Shown here: positions 34,549-43,563 of the stretch, piece by piece
How positions within the stretch are numbered: the first letter of the stretch is position 1
How the letters are laid out: every line of letters starts with the position of its first letter
Source: JBKECY01 sp047975025
GTDB lineage: Bacteria; Bacillota; Clostridia; Lachnospirales; Lachnospiraceae
Reading direction: 5' to 3'
Length of the DNA stretch: 64,000 nucleotides
Assembly: GCA_047975025.1 (NCBI GenBank)
Contig: JBKECY010000007.1
Coordinates: forward strand, 8,287 to 72,286
Position numbers and translations under genes: made by a program
The notes under the pieces: generated by a model
What the model was told of the DNA's origin: nothing
Database searches by the model: none
Seen by the model: the letters and a program-made list of their open reading frames with translations, nothing else

Positions 34549-35412
34549 CTACATATTTCCCATTTTTTGCCTTAGTACTTCAACAAAACTGAGACTATTG
34601 AGTTTGATAATCTGCGTATTTACATCTGCCTGTTCAATTAAAATTCTGTCACCTGTCACCATCGAAACCGTCATATCACCGTCAAATACCGCAATTCCCA
34701 GCTCTGACTGACGATGCCGCCCTTCTCCGATTTCAACCATGACCGGATCCGCTGCCGGGATGACAATACTGCGGGAATTCAATTCATGAGCCGCAAGTGG
34801 CGTCAGTATTTTCATCTTGGCATTTGGTGCCACAATAGGCCCCCCTGCAGACAGACTGTACCCCGTCGAACCTGTTGGCGTGGCAATAATCACCCCATCG
34901 GCATTATAGGAATTCAGATATTCTCCATTGACATAATTAATGAATTTGACGACACGAAGCGGACCGTCACGCGAGATAACAATATCATTGAGTGCAATAC
35001 CGCACGCTATGATTTCTTCCCCCCGATATACCTTCCCGGTGAGCATCATACGCTCCTCCAGCTCGAATTCATCGCGCATCAGTAAGTCAAGCGCCGAGGT
35101 GACGGACTGTTTGTCCACGCCGGCCAGATAGCCCAGCGTCCCCATATTAATGCCGATCAGAGGAATCTGAAGCGAGACGATATCACGCGCAGCCTGCAGC
35201 AAAGTTCCATCTCCGCCAAGGACAATGACACATTGTGTCTCAGGCGGGATGGTTGCCGGATCTGTCGCATAGGGATGGCCGTTTGCCACACATCCCACTT
35301 TTTTACGCACATAACAGGTTTTATGATTCTCCTGTAAATGATTCACGATTTTTTTTGTCATTTCCATTTCCTGGTCTTTTTCCAGATTTGTAATAATAAA
35401 AAAATGGTCCAT
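34549..35412 (-). CDS. nadK: NAD kinase
   Basis: NadK phosphorylates NAD to NADP. The 287-residue product carries the invariant GGDGT (VLGGDGTLLQAARD near residue 70), the NNDGV-like region seen as YNADGVIIATPTGSTGYSLS with its glycine-rich loop, and SAGGPIV. It starts 4 bases after tlyA and ends 12 bases before the argR start, within the xseA-xseB-ispA-dxs-tlyA-nadK-argR-recN block. Confidence 0.96.
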   Translation of the reverse strand: MDHFFIITNLEKDQEMEMTKKIVNHLQENHKTCYVRKKVGCVANGHPYATDPATIPPETQCVIVLGGDGTLLQAARDIVSLQIPLIGINMGTLGYLAGVDKQSVTSALDLLMRDEFELEERMMLTGKVYRGEEIIACGIALNDIVISRDGPLRVVKFINYVNGEYLNSYNADGVIIATPTGSTGYSLSAGGPIVAPNAKMKILTPLAAHELNSRSIVIPAADPVMVEIGEGRHRQSELGIAVFDGDMTVSMVTGDRILIEQADVNTQIIKLNSLSFVEVLRQKMGNM

Positions 35413-35416
35413 TCCT

Positions 35417-36244
35417 TTACCCCTTAGTAAGCTTATCTGTGTTTAATTCACCATGTGCCGCTGCGACCGTACTTTCTATGACCAATTCAACCTTTTCCTC
35501 TGCCTGTACCTCACTGTCCTTCGTCAGATGGAGCAGATATTCGATATTTCCTTCCGGACCACGAATCGGTGAATAGTCCAGATGCAGAGGATACAGACTG
35601 ATACTTCTGGCATAAGACACAATTTCTGCAATTACTTCTTGATGGATGGACGGCTCGCGTACTACACCTTTTTTCCCGACTTTTTCCCTGCCGGCTTCGA
35701 ACTGCGGTTTAATCAGACAGACGATCTGTGCTTTCTCAGCGAGTAGTTCCCGTACAGGTAACAGCACTTTTTTCAAAGAAATAAACGATACGTCAATCGA
35801 TGCAAATTGTGCCTGATCCGCAAGATCCGCAGGCTCCACATAACGGATATTCGTCTTTTCCATACAGACGACGCGCTCATCATTTCGAAGCTTCCAGTCC
35901 AGCTGCCCACGCCCGACATCAATCGCATATACTTTCCTTGCTCCATTTTGCAGCATACAATCTGTAAACCCGCCCGTAGAGGCTCCAATATCAAGGCAAA
36001 TACAGTCCGTCAGTGCTATGGAAAAGGCAGGCAGTGCCTTTTCCAGTTTCAGCCCGCCGCGACTCACATAGCGCAGTTGGGTTCCCCTGACCTCCAGATG
36101 CGCATCCGGAGCAAACATACTGCCTGCTTTGTCTTCCTTTTGTCCGTTCACATATACATTTCCTGCCATTATGACTGCCTTGGCTTTTTCCCTTGAGGTC
36201 ACCATGTTCGCTTTGAGCAGGAGTACATCCAGCCGTTCCTTCAT
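35417..36244 (-). CDS. tlyA: TlyA-family rRNA 2'-O-methyltransferase
   Basis: TlyA-type enzymes 2'-O-methylate ribosomal RNA; in mycobacteria they act on 16S C1409 and 23S C1920. The 275-residue product has an N-terminal S4 RNA-binding domain (MKERLDVLLLKANMVTSREK, VNGQ) and an FtsJ/RrmJ-like domain with SAM motif CLDIGASTGGFTDC near residue 85 and KPQFEAGREKVG. The ATG overlaps the dxs stop as ATGA. The rRNA target in this organism is not deducible. Confidence 0.92.
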   Translation of the reverse strand: MKERLDVLLLKANMVTSREKAKAVIMAGNVYVNGQKEDKAGSMFAPDAHLEVRGTQLRYVSRGGLKLEKALPAFSIALTDCICLDIGASTGGFTDCMLQNGARKVYAIDVGRGQLDWKLRNDERVVCMEKTNIRYVEPADLADQAQFASIDVSFISLKKVLLPVRELLAEKAQIVCLIKPQFEAGREKVGKKGVVREPSIHQEVIAEIVSYARSISLYPLHLDYSPIRGPEGNIEYLLHLTKDSEVQAEEKVELVIESTVAAAHGELNTDKLTKG

Positions 36245-38097
36245 GTCGTCTCCTTTATCATCTGTACCACAGAATCTACAGTCAATCCGGCCTTCGCCCG
36301 GCCTTCTTTTACCGACGCCTGTGCTATAAAGTCATCAGGAATCGCCAGGATTTTCACCTGGATATGAGGATAGTTACCGGCAATATAGTTCTGTACCTGT
36401 TCTCCAAATCCTCCTCGTTTTGCATTCTCTTCTATCGTAATAATTGTAGTATGATATGCTGCCAGACGATCCAGCATTTTGTAATCCAGCGGCTTGGCAA
36501 AGCGGGCATTAATAAAGCTTGGATGAATCCCCTCCTTGTGACACAATTGAATTGCCTCTGCAGCCGTCTCTACCATACTGCCCAATGCCAGTACGGCAGT
36601 ATCCTTCCCCTCTAAGAGCCGTTCACTTTTTCCGTACTCTATCGGTTCTCTCTTATCTTCCAGACCATCGTAAGCCTCACCTTTCGGATAGCGGATCGCG
36701 ATGGGACCCTGACAGGTTACCGCAAATTTCAGCATATCAGAGAGCTCCCATTTATTCTTAGGCGCCATCACCGTCATATTAGGAATCATGGATAAATAGG
36801 ATACATCAAAACATCCATTATGTGTCTCTCCGTCAGCTCCCACAATCCCGGCTCTGTCAATTGCAAAAATCACGTGAAGATTCTGGATACAGACATCCTG
36901 AATTACCTGGTCAAATGCCCGCTGCAGAAACGAAGAATAGATAGCCACAATTGGAATCAGGCCTCCCAAGGCCAGCCCTGCGGCAAACGTGACGGCATGC
37001 TCCTCTGCGATTCCCACATCAAAGAAACGTTCAGCGTATTTATTAGCAAAACGTTTCAGGCCTGTGCCGGTCGGCATCGCCGCACTAATCGCTACGACTT
37101 TTTCATTTCTGGCTCCGAATTTCATCATGACCGTAGAAAAGATATCCGTATAGTGCGCCTTGCCTGAATTCGATAAGGGAATCCCTGTCTGGCAGTCGTA
37201 CGGCGCTGTACCATGAAATCTTTCCGGATGACGTACTGCCGGCTCAAATCCTTTGCCCTTTTGTGTCAGGACATGGATAATCACCGGTCCTTCCACCCTC
37301 TTGGCTTCATTTAAAAGCCGCATCATTTGTCTGGTATTGTGTCCGTCTGCCGGTCCCAGATATGTAAGTCCCATATTTTCAAAAAGCATACCCGGGATAA
37401 TCAGCTGTTTGATCCCCCGCTTGGTATTTCTGATTGCGCTCACAATGGCAGGTCCCGCCTTGGGAACCTTGTTCATGAGTTTCGTAACCCCCATCTTAAG
37501 CCCCGTATAAGCTTCTGCTGTACGAAGGCCGCTTAGATACTGTGAAATACCTCCCACGTTCTTGGAAATCGACATTGTATTATCATTAAGAACAATAATA
37601 AAATTCGTCTTAAGTTCGGCCGCATTATTAAGCGCTTCATAGGCCATACCGCCTGTCAGAGCGCCATCCCCTATGACGGATACCACACGATAGGACTCCT
37701 CTAATAAATCCCGCGCAGTTACATAACCCAGCCCCGCTGAAATGGATGTGGAACTATGTCCGGTATCAAATGCATCACAATCACTTTCACTACGTTTCGG
37801 AAATCCACTCAACCCATTCTCTTTGCGCAAATTATCAAACATTTCTTTGCGTCCTGTCAGAATTTTATGTGTATAAGACTGGTGCCCCACGTCCCATATG
37901 ATCTTGTCCTCCGGCAGATTAAATACATTGTGCAGCGCCATTGTAAGCTCAACTGCTCCCAGATTGGATGCCAGATGTCCGCCGGTACGACTTAAATGCG
38001 AAATCAAAAAGTCACGAATTTCCTGTGCAAGTATAGGAAATTCTTCTAAAGGGATTTTCTGTATATCATTTGCCTGTGTAATCTTCTCTAAAACCAT
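36241..38097 (-). CDS. dxs: 1-deoxy-D-xylulose-5-phosphate synthase
   Basis: Dxs condenses pyruvate and glyceraldehyde 3-phosphate, the first step of the MEP isoprenoid pathway. The 618-residue TPP enzyme has DVGHQSYTHKILTGR, the TPP motif VIGDGALTGGMAYEALNNA, HNTRQMMRLL, and the transketolase-like ETHNGCFDVSYLS. ATG 38097 is chosen because AAGGAAGG is 7 bases upstream and it gives the usual N-terminus MVLEKI; ATG 38121 has no ribosome site. It sits 26 bases after ispA and overlaps tlyA by 4. Next to ispA it forms an isoprenoid pair. Confidence 0.96.
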   Translation of the reverse strand: MVLEKITQANDIQKIPLEEFPILAQEIRDFLISHLSRTGGHLASNLGAVELTMALHNVFNLPEDKIIWDVGHQSYTHKILTGRKEMFDNLRKENGLSGFPKRSESDCDAFDTGHSSTSISAGLGYVTARDLLEESYRVVSVIGDGALTGGMAYEALNNAAELKTNFIIVLNDNTMSISKNVGGISQYLSGLRTAEAYTGLKMGVTKLMNKVPKAGPAIVSAIRNTKRGIKQLIIPGMLFENMGLTYLGPADGHNTRQMMRLLNEAKRVEGPVIIHVLTQKGKGFEPAVRHPERFHGTAPYDCQTGIPLSNSGKAHYTDIFSTVMMKFGARNEKVVAISAAMPTGTGLKRFANKYAERFFDVGIAEEHAVTFAAGLALGGLIPIVAIYSSFLQRAFDQVIQDVCIQNLHVIFAIDRAGIVGADGETHNGCFDVSYLSMIPNMTVMAPKNKWELSDMLKFAVTCQGPIAIRYPKGEAYDGLEDKREPIEYGKSERLLEGKDTAVLALGSMVETAAEAIQLCHKEGIHPSFINARFAKPLDYKMLDRLAAYHTTIITIEENAKRGGFGEQVQNYIAGNYPHIQVKILAIPDDFIAQASVKEGRAKAGLTVDSVVQMIKETT

Positions 38098-38123
38098 AGT
38101 GCTGCCTTCCTTATTGCTCATGT

Positions 38124-39011
38124 CTACTTATTTCTTAAGACCAACGTCTCCAGGAAATGATGTAACAAATCATATTCCCCTTCCAGTGCAGACAAAATGC
38201 CAGCGGCTTCTTCTGTCAGCTGTACAACCTTCGCCTGTGCCTCATTGACACTGTGCAATGACACAAACGTCGTCTTATGGTTCTTCTCATCGCTGTGGAT
38301 TGGCTTACCGAGAGTTTCTGCGGTACCTGTTACATCTAATATATCATCTTGTATCTGAAATGCCAGCCCTGCCAGCCGCCCCACAGACTCCATTTTAGTA
38401 ATCTCATCTGCCCCGGCTCCCGCTAAGACAGCGCCGATCATCAGAGGTGCCTGCAGCAAAGCAGCGGTCTTTTTCTCATAAATAAACAGTAGTGTAGCTT
38501 CATCGATTCTTCCGGTATCATTCATTACGTCGACAGACTGCCCTCCGAGCATACCATGAATTCCGGCTTTGGACGCCATGATCTGCATGGCAAGTGCCAC
38601 CCGCTCCTCTTTGGGCTGCAGCGAGAAAGCATGGAACATGACTTCATAGGCATAGTTAAGCAGGGTATCTCCGGCCAAAATTCCGACCGCCTCGCCAAAA
38701 ACAACATGTGTCGTCTTGCGGCCGCGCCGGTAATCATCATTATCAATGGCCGGCAGGTCGTCGTGTACAAGAGACTGTGTGTGAATCATTTCAATGGCTG
38801 CCATGAATGGCTCTGCAATCTGCCCTGTACCCTCGAACAATTCAAATGCCAACTGCAATAACAGAGGGCGTACTCTCTTACCGCCGCCCAACATGGCATA
38901 GTTTACTGCCTGAGCAAGCTTGGCCGTCGGCCCTTCTTCTTCCGGGAGATACCGTAAAATCACTTTTTCAATATAATCGCGCCGCTTTTGCAATTCTTCA
39001 TTCCTGTTCAC
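38124..39011 (-). CDS. ispA: Farnesyl/geranyl diphosphate synthase
   Basis: This short-chain trans-prenyltransferase makes C15 (or C10) diphosphate from IPP and DMAPP. The 295-residue product has the first aspartate-rich motif in VHDDLPAIDNDDYRRGRKT, the second in FQIQDDILDV, and GGGKRVRPLL. It starts at GTG 39011 with AAGG 8 bases upstream and overlaps the end of xseB by 14 bases. The order xseA-xseB-ispA-dxs is common in Firmicutes. Chain length is inferred from family only. Confidence 0.94.
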   Translation of the reverse strand: MNRNEELQKRRDYIEKVILRYLPEEEGPTAKLAQAVNYAMLGGGKRVRPLLLQLAFELFEGTGQIAEPFMAAIEMIHTQSLVHDDLPAIDNDDYRRGRKTTHVVFGEAVGILAGDTLLNYAYEVMFHAFSLQPKEERVALAMQIMASKAGIHGMLGGQSVDVMNDTGRIDEATLLFIYEKKTAALLQAPLMIGAVLAGAGADEITKMESVGRLAGLAFQIQDDILDVTGTAETLGKPIHSDEKNHKTTFVSLHSVNEAQAKVVQLTEEAAGILSALEGEYDLLHHFLETLVLRNK

Positions 39012-39213
39012 TGGTCACACCTTCTTCATCCAAGCGGAGCATCTTTTTTTCAATATGATCCATCTTATCATTGCAGGTCTGAATCAGTTTCAGACTGTCT
39101 TCATATAGCCGAAACGAATCTTCAAGTGAAATCTCCCTGCTCTCTAATTTCTCAACATGCAATGCCAGTTGTTCAAATATTTCCTGTACTGTCTGTTCTT
39201 GTTCATGACTCAT
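38998..39213 (-). CDS. xseB: Exodeoxyribonuclease VII small subunit
   Basis: A 71-residue helical protein that forms exonuclease VII with XseA. It has the family pattern TVQEIFEQLALHVEKLESRE, then LEDSFRLYEDSLKLIQTCN. ATG 39213 is the proper start; the frame is open further upstream but those residues overlap xseA and are not family-like. It overlaps xseA by 11 bases and ispA by 14, so the three are translationally linked. Confidence 0.93.
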   Translation of the reverse strand: MSHEQEQTVQEIFEQLALHVEKLESREISLEDSFRLYEDSLKLIQTCNDKMDHIEKKMLRLDEEGVTSEQE

Positions 39214-40426
39214 GCTTCTGCCCCCACTCTTTTCGTACGATTTCATCAATGGTTGCCTGTACTTTTCCATCTGTCAGCGAAATGTGTACAATGTCACCAA
39301 CTTTAATCTCTTCAATACTCTTAATACTTTTGCCCTGCCCATCCGCAACGAACGAATAGCCTTGCCCCAGCTTCTTAAGAGGGGACAGCCCGTCAAGCTT
39401 TTCGATATACAGCTCCAGCTGATGACGGTTCTCAAGCATTCGTGTACGCATCTTCTCTGTCAGGCGCTCCTGCAGGTCCAGCAAATACTGGCGCCGTTCA
39501 AGCAAACGGGCAGACGGACTTAAGAAAGAAAGGTTTTTTCTGTATTGCTCCAACTGACTATGGAGAAAGTGTAGTTTTGCATCCATTGCCAGACGCGCCC
39601 GTCTCTGGAAAGACTGCAGTGTCTCTTCTATTTTACGGATATCGTCCACTGCTAATTCTGCGGCCGCAGAAGGCGTTGCAGCGCGTAAATCCGCCACATA
39701 ATCTGTAATTGTCACATCAGTTTCATGTCCGACCGCTGCTATAATTGGCGTTGCACATTCGAACACAGCTTTCGCCACCTCAGCTTCATTAAAAGCCCAT
39801 AAATCTTCGATACTTCCACCGCCGCGTCCCACAATGATTACATCAACACCATAGGCATCCAGTGCCTGTATTCCCCGTACTATACTTGCTTTAGCAGCAT
39901 CTCCTTGCACGATCGCCGGATAGAGCACAAGCTGCAGATACGGATTACGCCGCAGTGATACGGTGCTGATATCTTGCAGAACGGCTCCAGTAGGAGCCGT
40001 TACGATTCCCAGTGTTTTGATAAATTGGGGGATTGGCTTCTTATATTCGTCCGCGAACATCCCCATTTCCTGCAATTCGTTTTTAAGTGCTAAAAAACGC
40101 TCGTAGAGCTCTCCTGCCCCTTCAAGCGTAATGGAAGATGCATACAGCTGATATCGTCCATCTCGCTCGTATACATTTACGGAGCCATTTACCACGACTT
40201 TATCACCGTTTTTCATCGTAAAACGCAGACCTTGTCTGGAACCTGCAAACATTACACAATTCATGGCAGATGTTTCATCTTTAAGAGAAAAGTATATGTG
40301 CCCGGAAGTATGATATTTGCAGTTTGAGACTTCGCCTCTGACCGAAATTTTATGCAGTACAAAATCTTGTACGAACATGTTTTTTATATATGTATTGACC
40401 TGACCCACAGAATATACTGATGTCAT
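39203..40426 (-). CDS. xseA: Exodeoxyribonuclease VII large subunit
   Basis: XseA degrades single-stranded DNA with XseB. The 407-residue product has an N-terminal OB fold (MTSVYSVGQVNTYIKNMF, VRGEVSNCKYHTSGHIYFSL), then the catalytic region with VTAPTGAVLQDI, IVGRGGGSIEDLWAFNEAEVA and GHETDVTITDYVADLRAATPSA split over two strands, and a coiled-coil C-terminus. ATG 40426 has GGGAG 7 bases upstream; a TTG further out is not needed. It follows nusB by 4 bases. Confidence 0.96.
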   Translation of the reverse strand: MTSVYSVGQVNTYIKNMFVQDFVLHKISVRGEVSNCKYHTSGHIYFSLKDETSAMNCVMFAGSRQGLRFTMKNGDKVVVNGSVNVYERDGRYQLYASSITLEGAGELYERFLALKNELQEMGMFADEYKKPIPQFIKTLGIVTAPTGAVLQDISTVSLRRNPYLQLVLYPAIVQGDAAKASIVRGIQALDAYGVDVIIVGRGGGSIEDLWAFNEAEVAKAVFECATPIIAAVGHETDVTITDYVADLRAATPSAAAELAVDDIRKIEETLQSFQRRARLAMDAKLHFLHSQLEQYRKNLSFLSPSARLLERRQYLLDLQERLTEKMRTRMLENRHQLELYIEKLDGLSPLKKLGQGYSFVADGQGKSIKSIEEIKVGDIVHISLTDGKVQATIDEIVRKEWGQKHES

Positions 40427-40430
40427 ATAC

Positions 40431-40832
40431 TCACTCCCTGGCAAGCTTTCCTAAGATACCATTTACAAAAGAATACGATTCATCCCCGCCAAACTTTTTG
40501 GCAATTTCTATTGCCTCATTAATTGCAACTTTAACAGGAACCTCATCATCATATAATATTTCGAATCGGGCAAGTCTGAGTATTGTAAGATCCACGCGTC
40601 CCATACGTGTTGTCTTCCAGCCGACAGAGGCTTCATTGAGCTGTTCGTCAATTTTTACAATTCGACTTAAGATCTGTCTGGTCTTACCCTCAATATACTG
40701 CCGGTCTGTTTCCGAAATCTCCTGCAAACCACCCAGATATAACTCCATCTGTGTTTCCATCTCTTCCGGGGAATAAAATTCACTAATAAAAAGGAGCTTG
40801 AAAATGTGCTCCCTGATTTCTCGTCTGCCCAT
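40431..40832 (-). CDS. nusB: Transcription antitermination factor NusB
   Basis: NusB binds boxA RNA with NusE and prevents early termination, chiefly in rRNA operons. The 133-residue product begins MGRREIREHIFKLLF and contains VDLTILRLARFEILYDDEVP and VAINEAIEIAKKFGGDESYSFVNG (shown in part: FVNGILGKL), all typical. GGAGG lies 4 bases from the ATG. It is downstream of asp23, with a stable hairpin in between that may attenuate transcription. Confidence 0.95.
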   Translation of the reverse strand: MGRREIREHIFKLLFISEFYSPEEMETQMELYLGGLQEISETDRQYIEGKTRQILSRIVKIDEQLNEASVGWKTTRMGRVDLTILRLARFEILYDDEVPVKVAINEAIEIAKKFGGDESYSFVNGILGKLARE

Positions 40833-40868
40833 GGTTCCTCCATATTTCCTGTGTTTTCTTTGTAAATC

Positions 40869-40920
40869 TTTCTGACTTTCAAAATCAGAAAAAGGAAAGT
40901 GCTACCTTCCCTTTTCTGAT
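40869..40920 (-). terminator. Competing hairpins between asp23 and nusB
   Basis: In the minus-strand RNA, ATCAGAAAAGGGAAGG (40920-40905) can pair with CTTTCCTTTTTCTGAT (40899-40884), two G-U pairs, then TTTTG: a terminator-like stem overlapping the asp23 stop. The same TTTCTGA arm (40891-40885) can instead pair downstream with TCAGAAA (40875-40869). The two folds exclude each other, as in attenuators. Confidence 0.5.
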
Positions 40921-41288
40921 TCCATATCTACATTCACAATGCGGATATTCACGCCACTGACCTGTAATCCGGTCATGTTCTCAATCGTGGATTTGACACG
41001 TTCCTGTACTTTTTTACTGGTCTCTAATATATTGTAACCATACTCTATGTTCAAAGCCAGCTCAACAGTCACAATATCTTCTAACACATCAATTTTAACG
41101 CCTTTGGAAAGGTTCTTCATTCCCAGCTTTCCAACCAGTTCATTCGTAATATTACCCGCCATAGAGGAGACACCTTCTACCTCTGTGGCTGCCAGTCCGG
41201 CTATGTTGGTCACAACATAATCTGCAATCTGAACCTCTCCGAATTCGCTGTTTTCATGTATTTTATACGTGTTTCTTTTTTCTGCCAT
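40902..41288 (-). CDS. Asp23/Gls24-family envelope stress protein
   Basis: A 128-residue Asp23 domain protein. The family pattern is clear: FGEVQIADYVVTNIAGLAAT, VEGVSSMAGN, GVKIDVLEDIVTVELALNIE, VQERVKSTIENMTGLQVSGV and NIRIVNV. Asp23 proteins are abundant cytoplasmic proteins near the membrane linked to envelope stress. Members next to nusB and xseA are common in clostridia. AGGAGG precedes the ATG. A likely promoter and a leader hairpin lie between it and prfC. Confidence 0.9.
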   Translation of the reverse strand: MAEKRNTYKIHENSEFGEVQIADYVVTNIAGLAATEVEGVSSMAGNITNELVGKLGMKNLSKGVKIDVLEDIVTVELALNIEYGYNILETSKKVQERVKSTIENMTGLQVSGVNIRIVNVDMESEKGR

Positions 41289-41311
41289 GCAATTACCTCC
41301 TCCATAAGGTC

Positions 41312-41344
41312 AAATCAGATGCTTTCTTTGGGAGCACTTGATTT
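41312..41344 (-). other. Leader hairpin before asp23
   Basis: AAATCA and TGATTT (ends of 41312-41344) pair, with inner AGCA/TGCT after a 2x2 internal loop. It has no uridine tract and lies between TATAAT-like boxes (41356-41366, minus) and the asp23 ribosome site, so it would be the first structure of that mRNA. Confidence 0.35.
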
Positions 41345-41397
41345 CCTTCTGATAAATTATATTATATCAAAAATATATCGTAATGAAAAGGGCAATG

Positions 41398-42987
41398 TTA
41401 TTTTTGAAACTCCAGTAATTCCAGCCCTTCGTTACGTTCCAGTGTCATCCCGATACTCCATGCATTTATGAAAAGCACCAGAGGGCGCCCCTTGATATCC
41501 TGCACGCGTCTCATATCAGACGTACCTGTGATTTTGCTTACATCAACCGTATCCGGGTTTCCAATCCACCGGATATGTTCATATGGCAGATTCTCAAGTG
41601 AAATCTCAATATTATACTCGTGTGTCAGCCGATGTTTCAAAACGTCGAACTGCAGCACGCCCACGACACCTACAATGATCTCTTCCATACCCGTATTCAA
41701 ATCCTGAAACACCTGTATGGCACCCTCCTGCGCAATCTGGGTAATTCCTTTCATAAACTGTTTTCTTTTCATTGTATCTACTTGCCGCACCCTTGCAAAA
41801 TGCTCCGGTGCAAAGGTCGGTATGCCTTCGAAAGCAAATCGTTTGCCGGGTACGCATAGGGTATCTCCAATCGAAAAGATTCCCGGGTCAAAGACACCGA
41901 TAATATCTCCCGCATAAGCCTCTTCCACCACATGGCGATCCTGTGCCATCATCTGCTGCGGTTGTGAGAGCCGCATTGTTTTGTTGCCCTGTACATGAAA
42001 GACTTCTTCTTTTGCATCGAACTTACCGGAACAGATGCGCATAAAAGCAATTCTGTCGCGATGCGCCTTGTTCATATTGGCCTGAATCTTGAAGACAAAT
42101 GCCGAAAAATCCTCGTCAAAAGAATCTTTCACCCCTTCATTGCTAAGCCGCGGCAAGGGCGGTGTCGTCATCTGCAGGAAGTGCTGTAAAAATGTTTCAA
42201 CACCAAAATTAGTCAGAGCGGACCCAAAGAATACAGGCGAGAGCTTACCTTCGCTTACTTTTTGCTGTTCGAACAGGACTCCGGCACCGTCCAGCAATTC
42301 TATTTCATCCTGCAATTGTTCTGCCTGAAGTTCAGAAATATGCGATTTCAACAGGGGATCTTCTAATCTCATACGTTCCTCGATCCCTTCCTTCGTGCCT
42401 TTCATCGTATCAGCAAAAGTCAGCACCTGCCCCTCCTGTCTGTCAAAAACGCCACGAAACTCTTTGCCCGAGCCGATCGGCCAATTGACCGGATACGTTG
42501 CAATTCCCAGTTCTTTTTCGATTTCGTCCAGCAGATCAAATGTATCACGGGCATCACGATCCATTTTGTTAATAAAAGTAAAGATCGGAATCTGGCGCAT
42601 AACACAGACTTTGAAAAGTTTCTTTGTCTGCGGCTCCACACCTTTGGAAGCGTCGATGACCATGACGGCAGAATCCGCTGCCATAAGGGTTCGGTACGTA
42701 TCCTCCGAGAAATCCTGATGACCCGGGGTATCAAGTATATTGATGCAATAATTATCATATTCGAACTGTAACACAGAAGAGGTAACGGAAATACCTCTCT
42801 CTTTTTCTATCTCCATCCAGTCAGATACCGCATGACGGGAGGTTGCCTTGCCTTTTACAGAACCGGCCAGATTGATGGCTCCCCCATATAAAAGGAATTT
42901 TTCCGTCAATGTCGTCTTACCTGCATCGGGATGGGAAATGATGGCAAAGGTTCTTCTTTTTTGGATTTCTTCTTTGTACTGTACCAC
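41398..42987 (-). CDS. prfC: Peptide chain release factor 3
   Basis: RF3 is a GTPase that recycles RF1 and RF2 from the ribosome after termination. The 529-residue product has G1 SHPDAGKTTLTE, G3 LDTPGHQDFSEDTYRTL and G4 INKMDRDARDTFDLL, and the RF3-specific long N-terminal arrangement with KGKATSRHAVSDWMEIEKER. Length matches RF3 rather than EF-G. It starts at GTG 42987 with AGGAG 8 bases upstream, after the sfp gene. Confidence 0.96.
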   Translation of the reverse strand: MVQYKEEIQKRRTFAIISHPDAGKTTLTEKFLLYGGAINLAGSVKGKATSRHAVSDWMEIEKERGISVTSSVLQFEYDNYCINILDTPGHQDFSEDTYRTLMAADSAVMVIDASKGVEPQTKKLFKVCVMRQIPIFTFINKMDRDARDTFDLLDEIEKELGIATYPVNWPIGSGKEFRGVFDRQEGQVLTFADTMKGTKEGIEERMRLEDPLLKSHISELQAEQLQDEIELLDGAGVLFEQQKVSEGKLSPVFFGSALTNFGVETFLQHFLQMTTPPLPRLSNEGVKDSFDEDFSAFVFKIQANMNKAHRDRIAFMRICSGKFDAKEEVFHVQGNKTMRLSQPQQMMAQDRHVVEEAYAGDIIGVFDPGIFSIGDTLCVPGKRFAFEGIPTFAPEHFARVRQVDTMKRKQFMKGITQIAQEGAIQVFQDLNTGMEEIIVGVVGVLQFDVLKHRLTHEYNIEISLENLPYEHIRWIGNPDTVDVSKITGTSDMRRVQDIKGRPLVLFINAWSIGMTLERNEGLELLEFQK

Positions 42988-42999
42988 TTTGGTATCTCC

Positions 43000-43563
43000 T
43001 TAATTTTTTATAGTAAAGTAACGATCTGTCAGATTTAGCAGTTCCGATTCAAACGGCTCTTCTGCATAAAGCGAAGCACTGTATCCGGGCTCAATCGCAA
43101 AGGATGCGTGACACCCATCCGCAAAAGGCAATTCCTTGGTTTCCCTGGAGAAACCATCCCCCGTCCATTTTAAGTAGCTTTCATGCAGTACCCACTGGTC
43201 AAAAAACACTGCCGCATCATCCGGCTTTGATAATACAGCACTAAGTGCTTCCGGCGAAAGCCTCTTGGCTAAACGCTGTACATCTACCGCCACATGCTTT
43301 TGAATATCAAGCCCTATCGAAAAAGGGGCAACCGCACAGGCGGTATAACTTCCTGAATGACTGATATTATAGCAAAGCTCCGGATGCCGTACGAATGCCG
43401 GTTTCCCATGTTCTCCGTAGACCTTTGGCTCACCTTCATACTCAATCTGATAATAGGTTTGGAATACATACGCTATAAACACCGCAGGGTCCTGTTTTTG
43501 CCCTGTCCCTCTGAATTTTTTTACATCACCTGTTTCTGCAAAATAAACGATGGCTTTTTGCAT
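43000..43563 (-). CDS. Sfp-type 4'-phosphopantetheinyl transferase superfamily protein
   Basis: Members move phosphopantetheine from CoA onto carrier proteins. The 187-residue product has the magnesium motif GLDIQKH and the second motif WVLHESYLKWTGDG, which keeps the glutamate but has histidine where lysine is usual. NISHSGSYTACA is also family-like. ATG 43563 has GGGAG 7 bases upstream and lies inside the uvrD reading frame (43-base overlap); a longer frame to 43626 is not supported. No polyketide or peptide synthetase genes are in the window, so its carrier protein is unknown. Confidence 0.82.
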   Translation of the reverse strand: MQKAIVYFAETGDVKKFRGTGQKQDPAVFIAYVFQTYYQIEYEGEPKVYGEHGKPAFVRHPELCYNISHSGSYTACAVAPFSIGLDIQKHVAVDVQRLAKRLSPEALSAVLSKPDDAAVFFDQWVLHESYLKWTGDGFSRETKELPFADGCHASFAIEPGYSASLYAEEPFESELLNLTDRYFTIKN

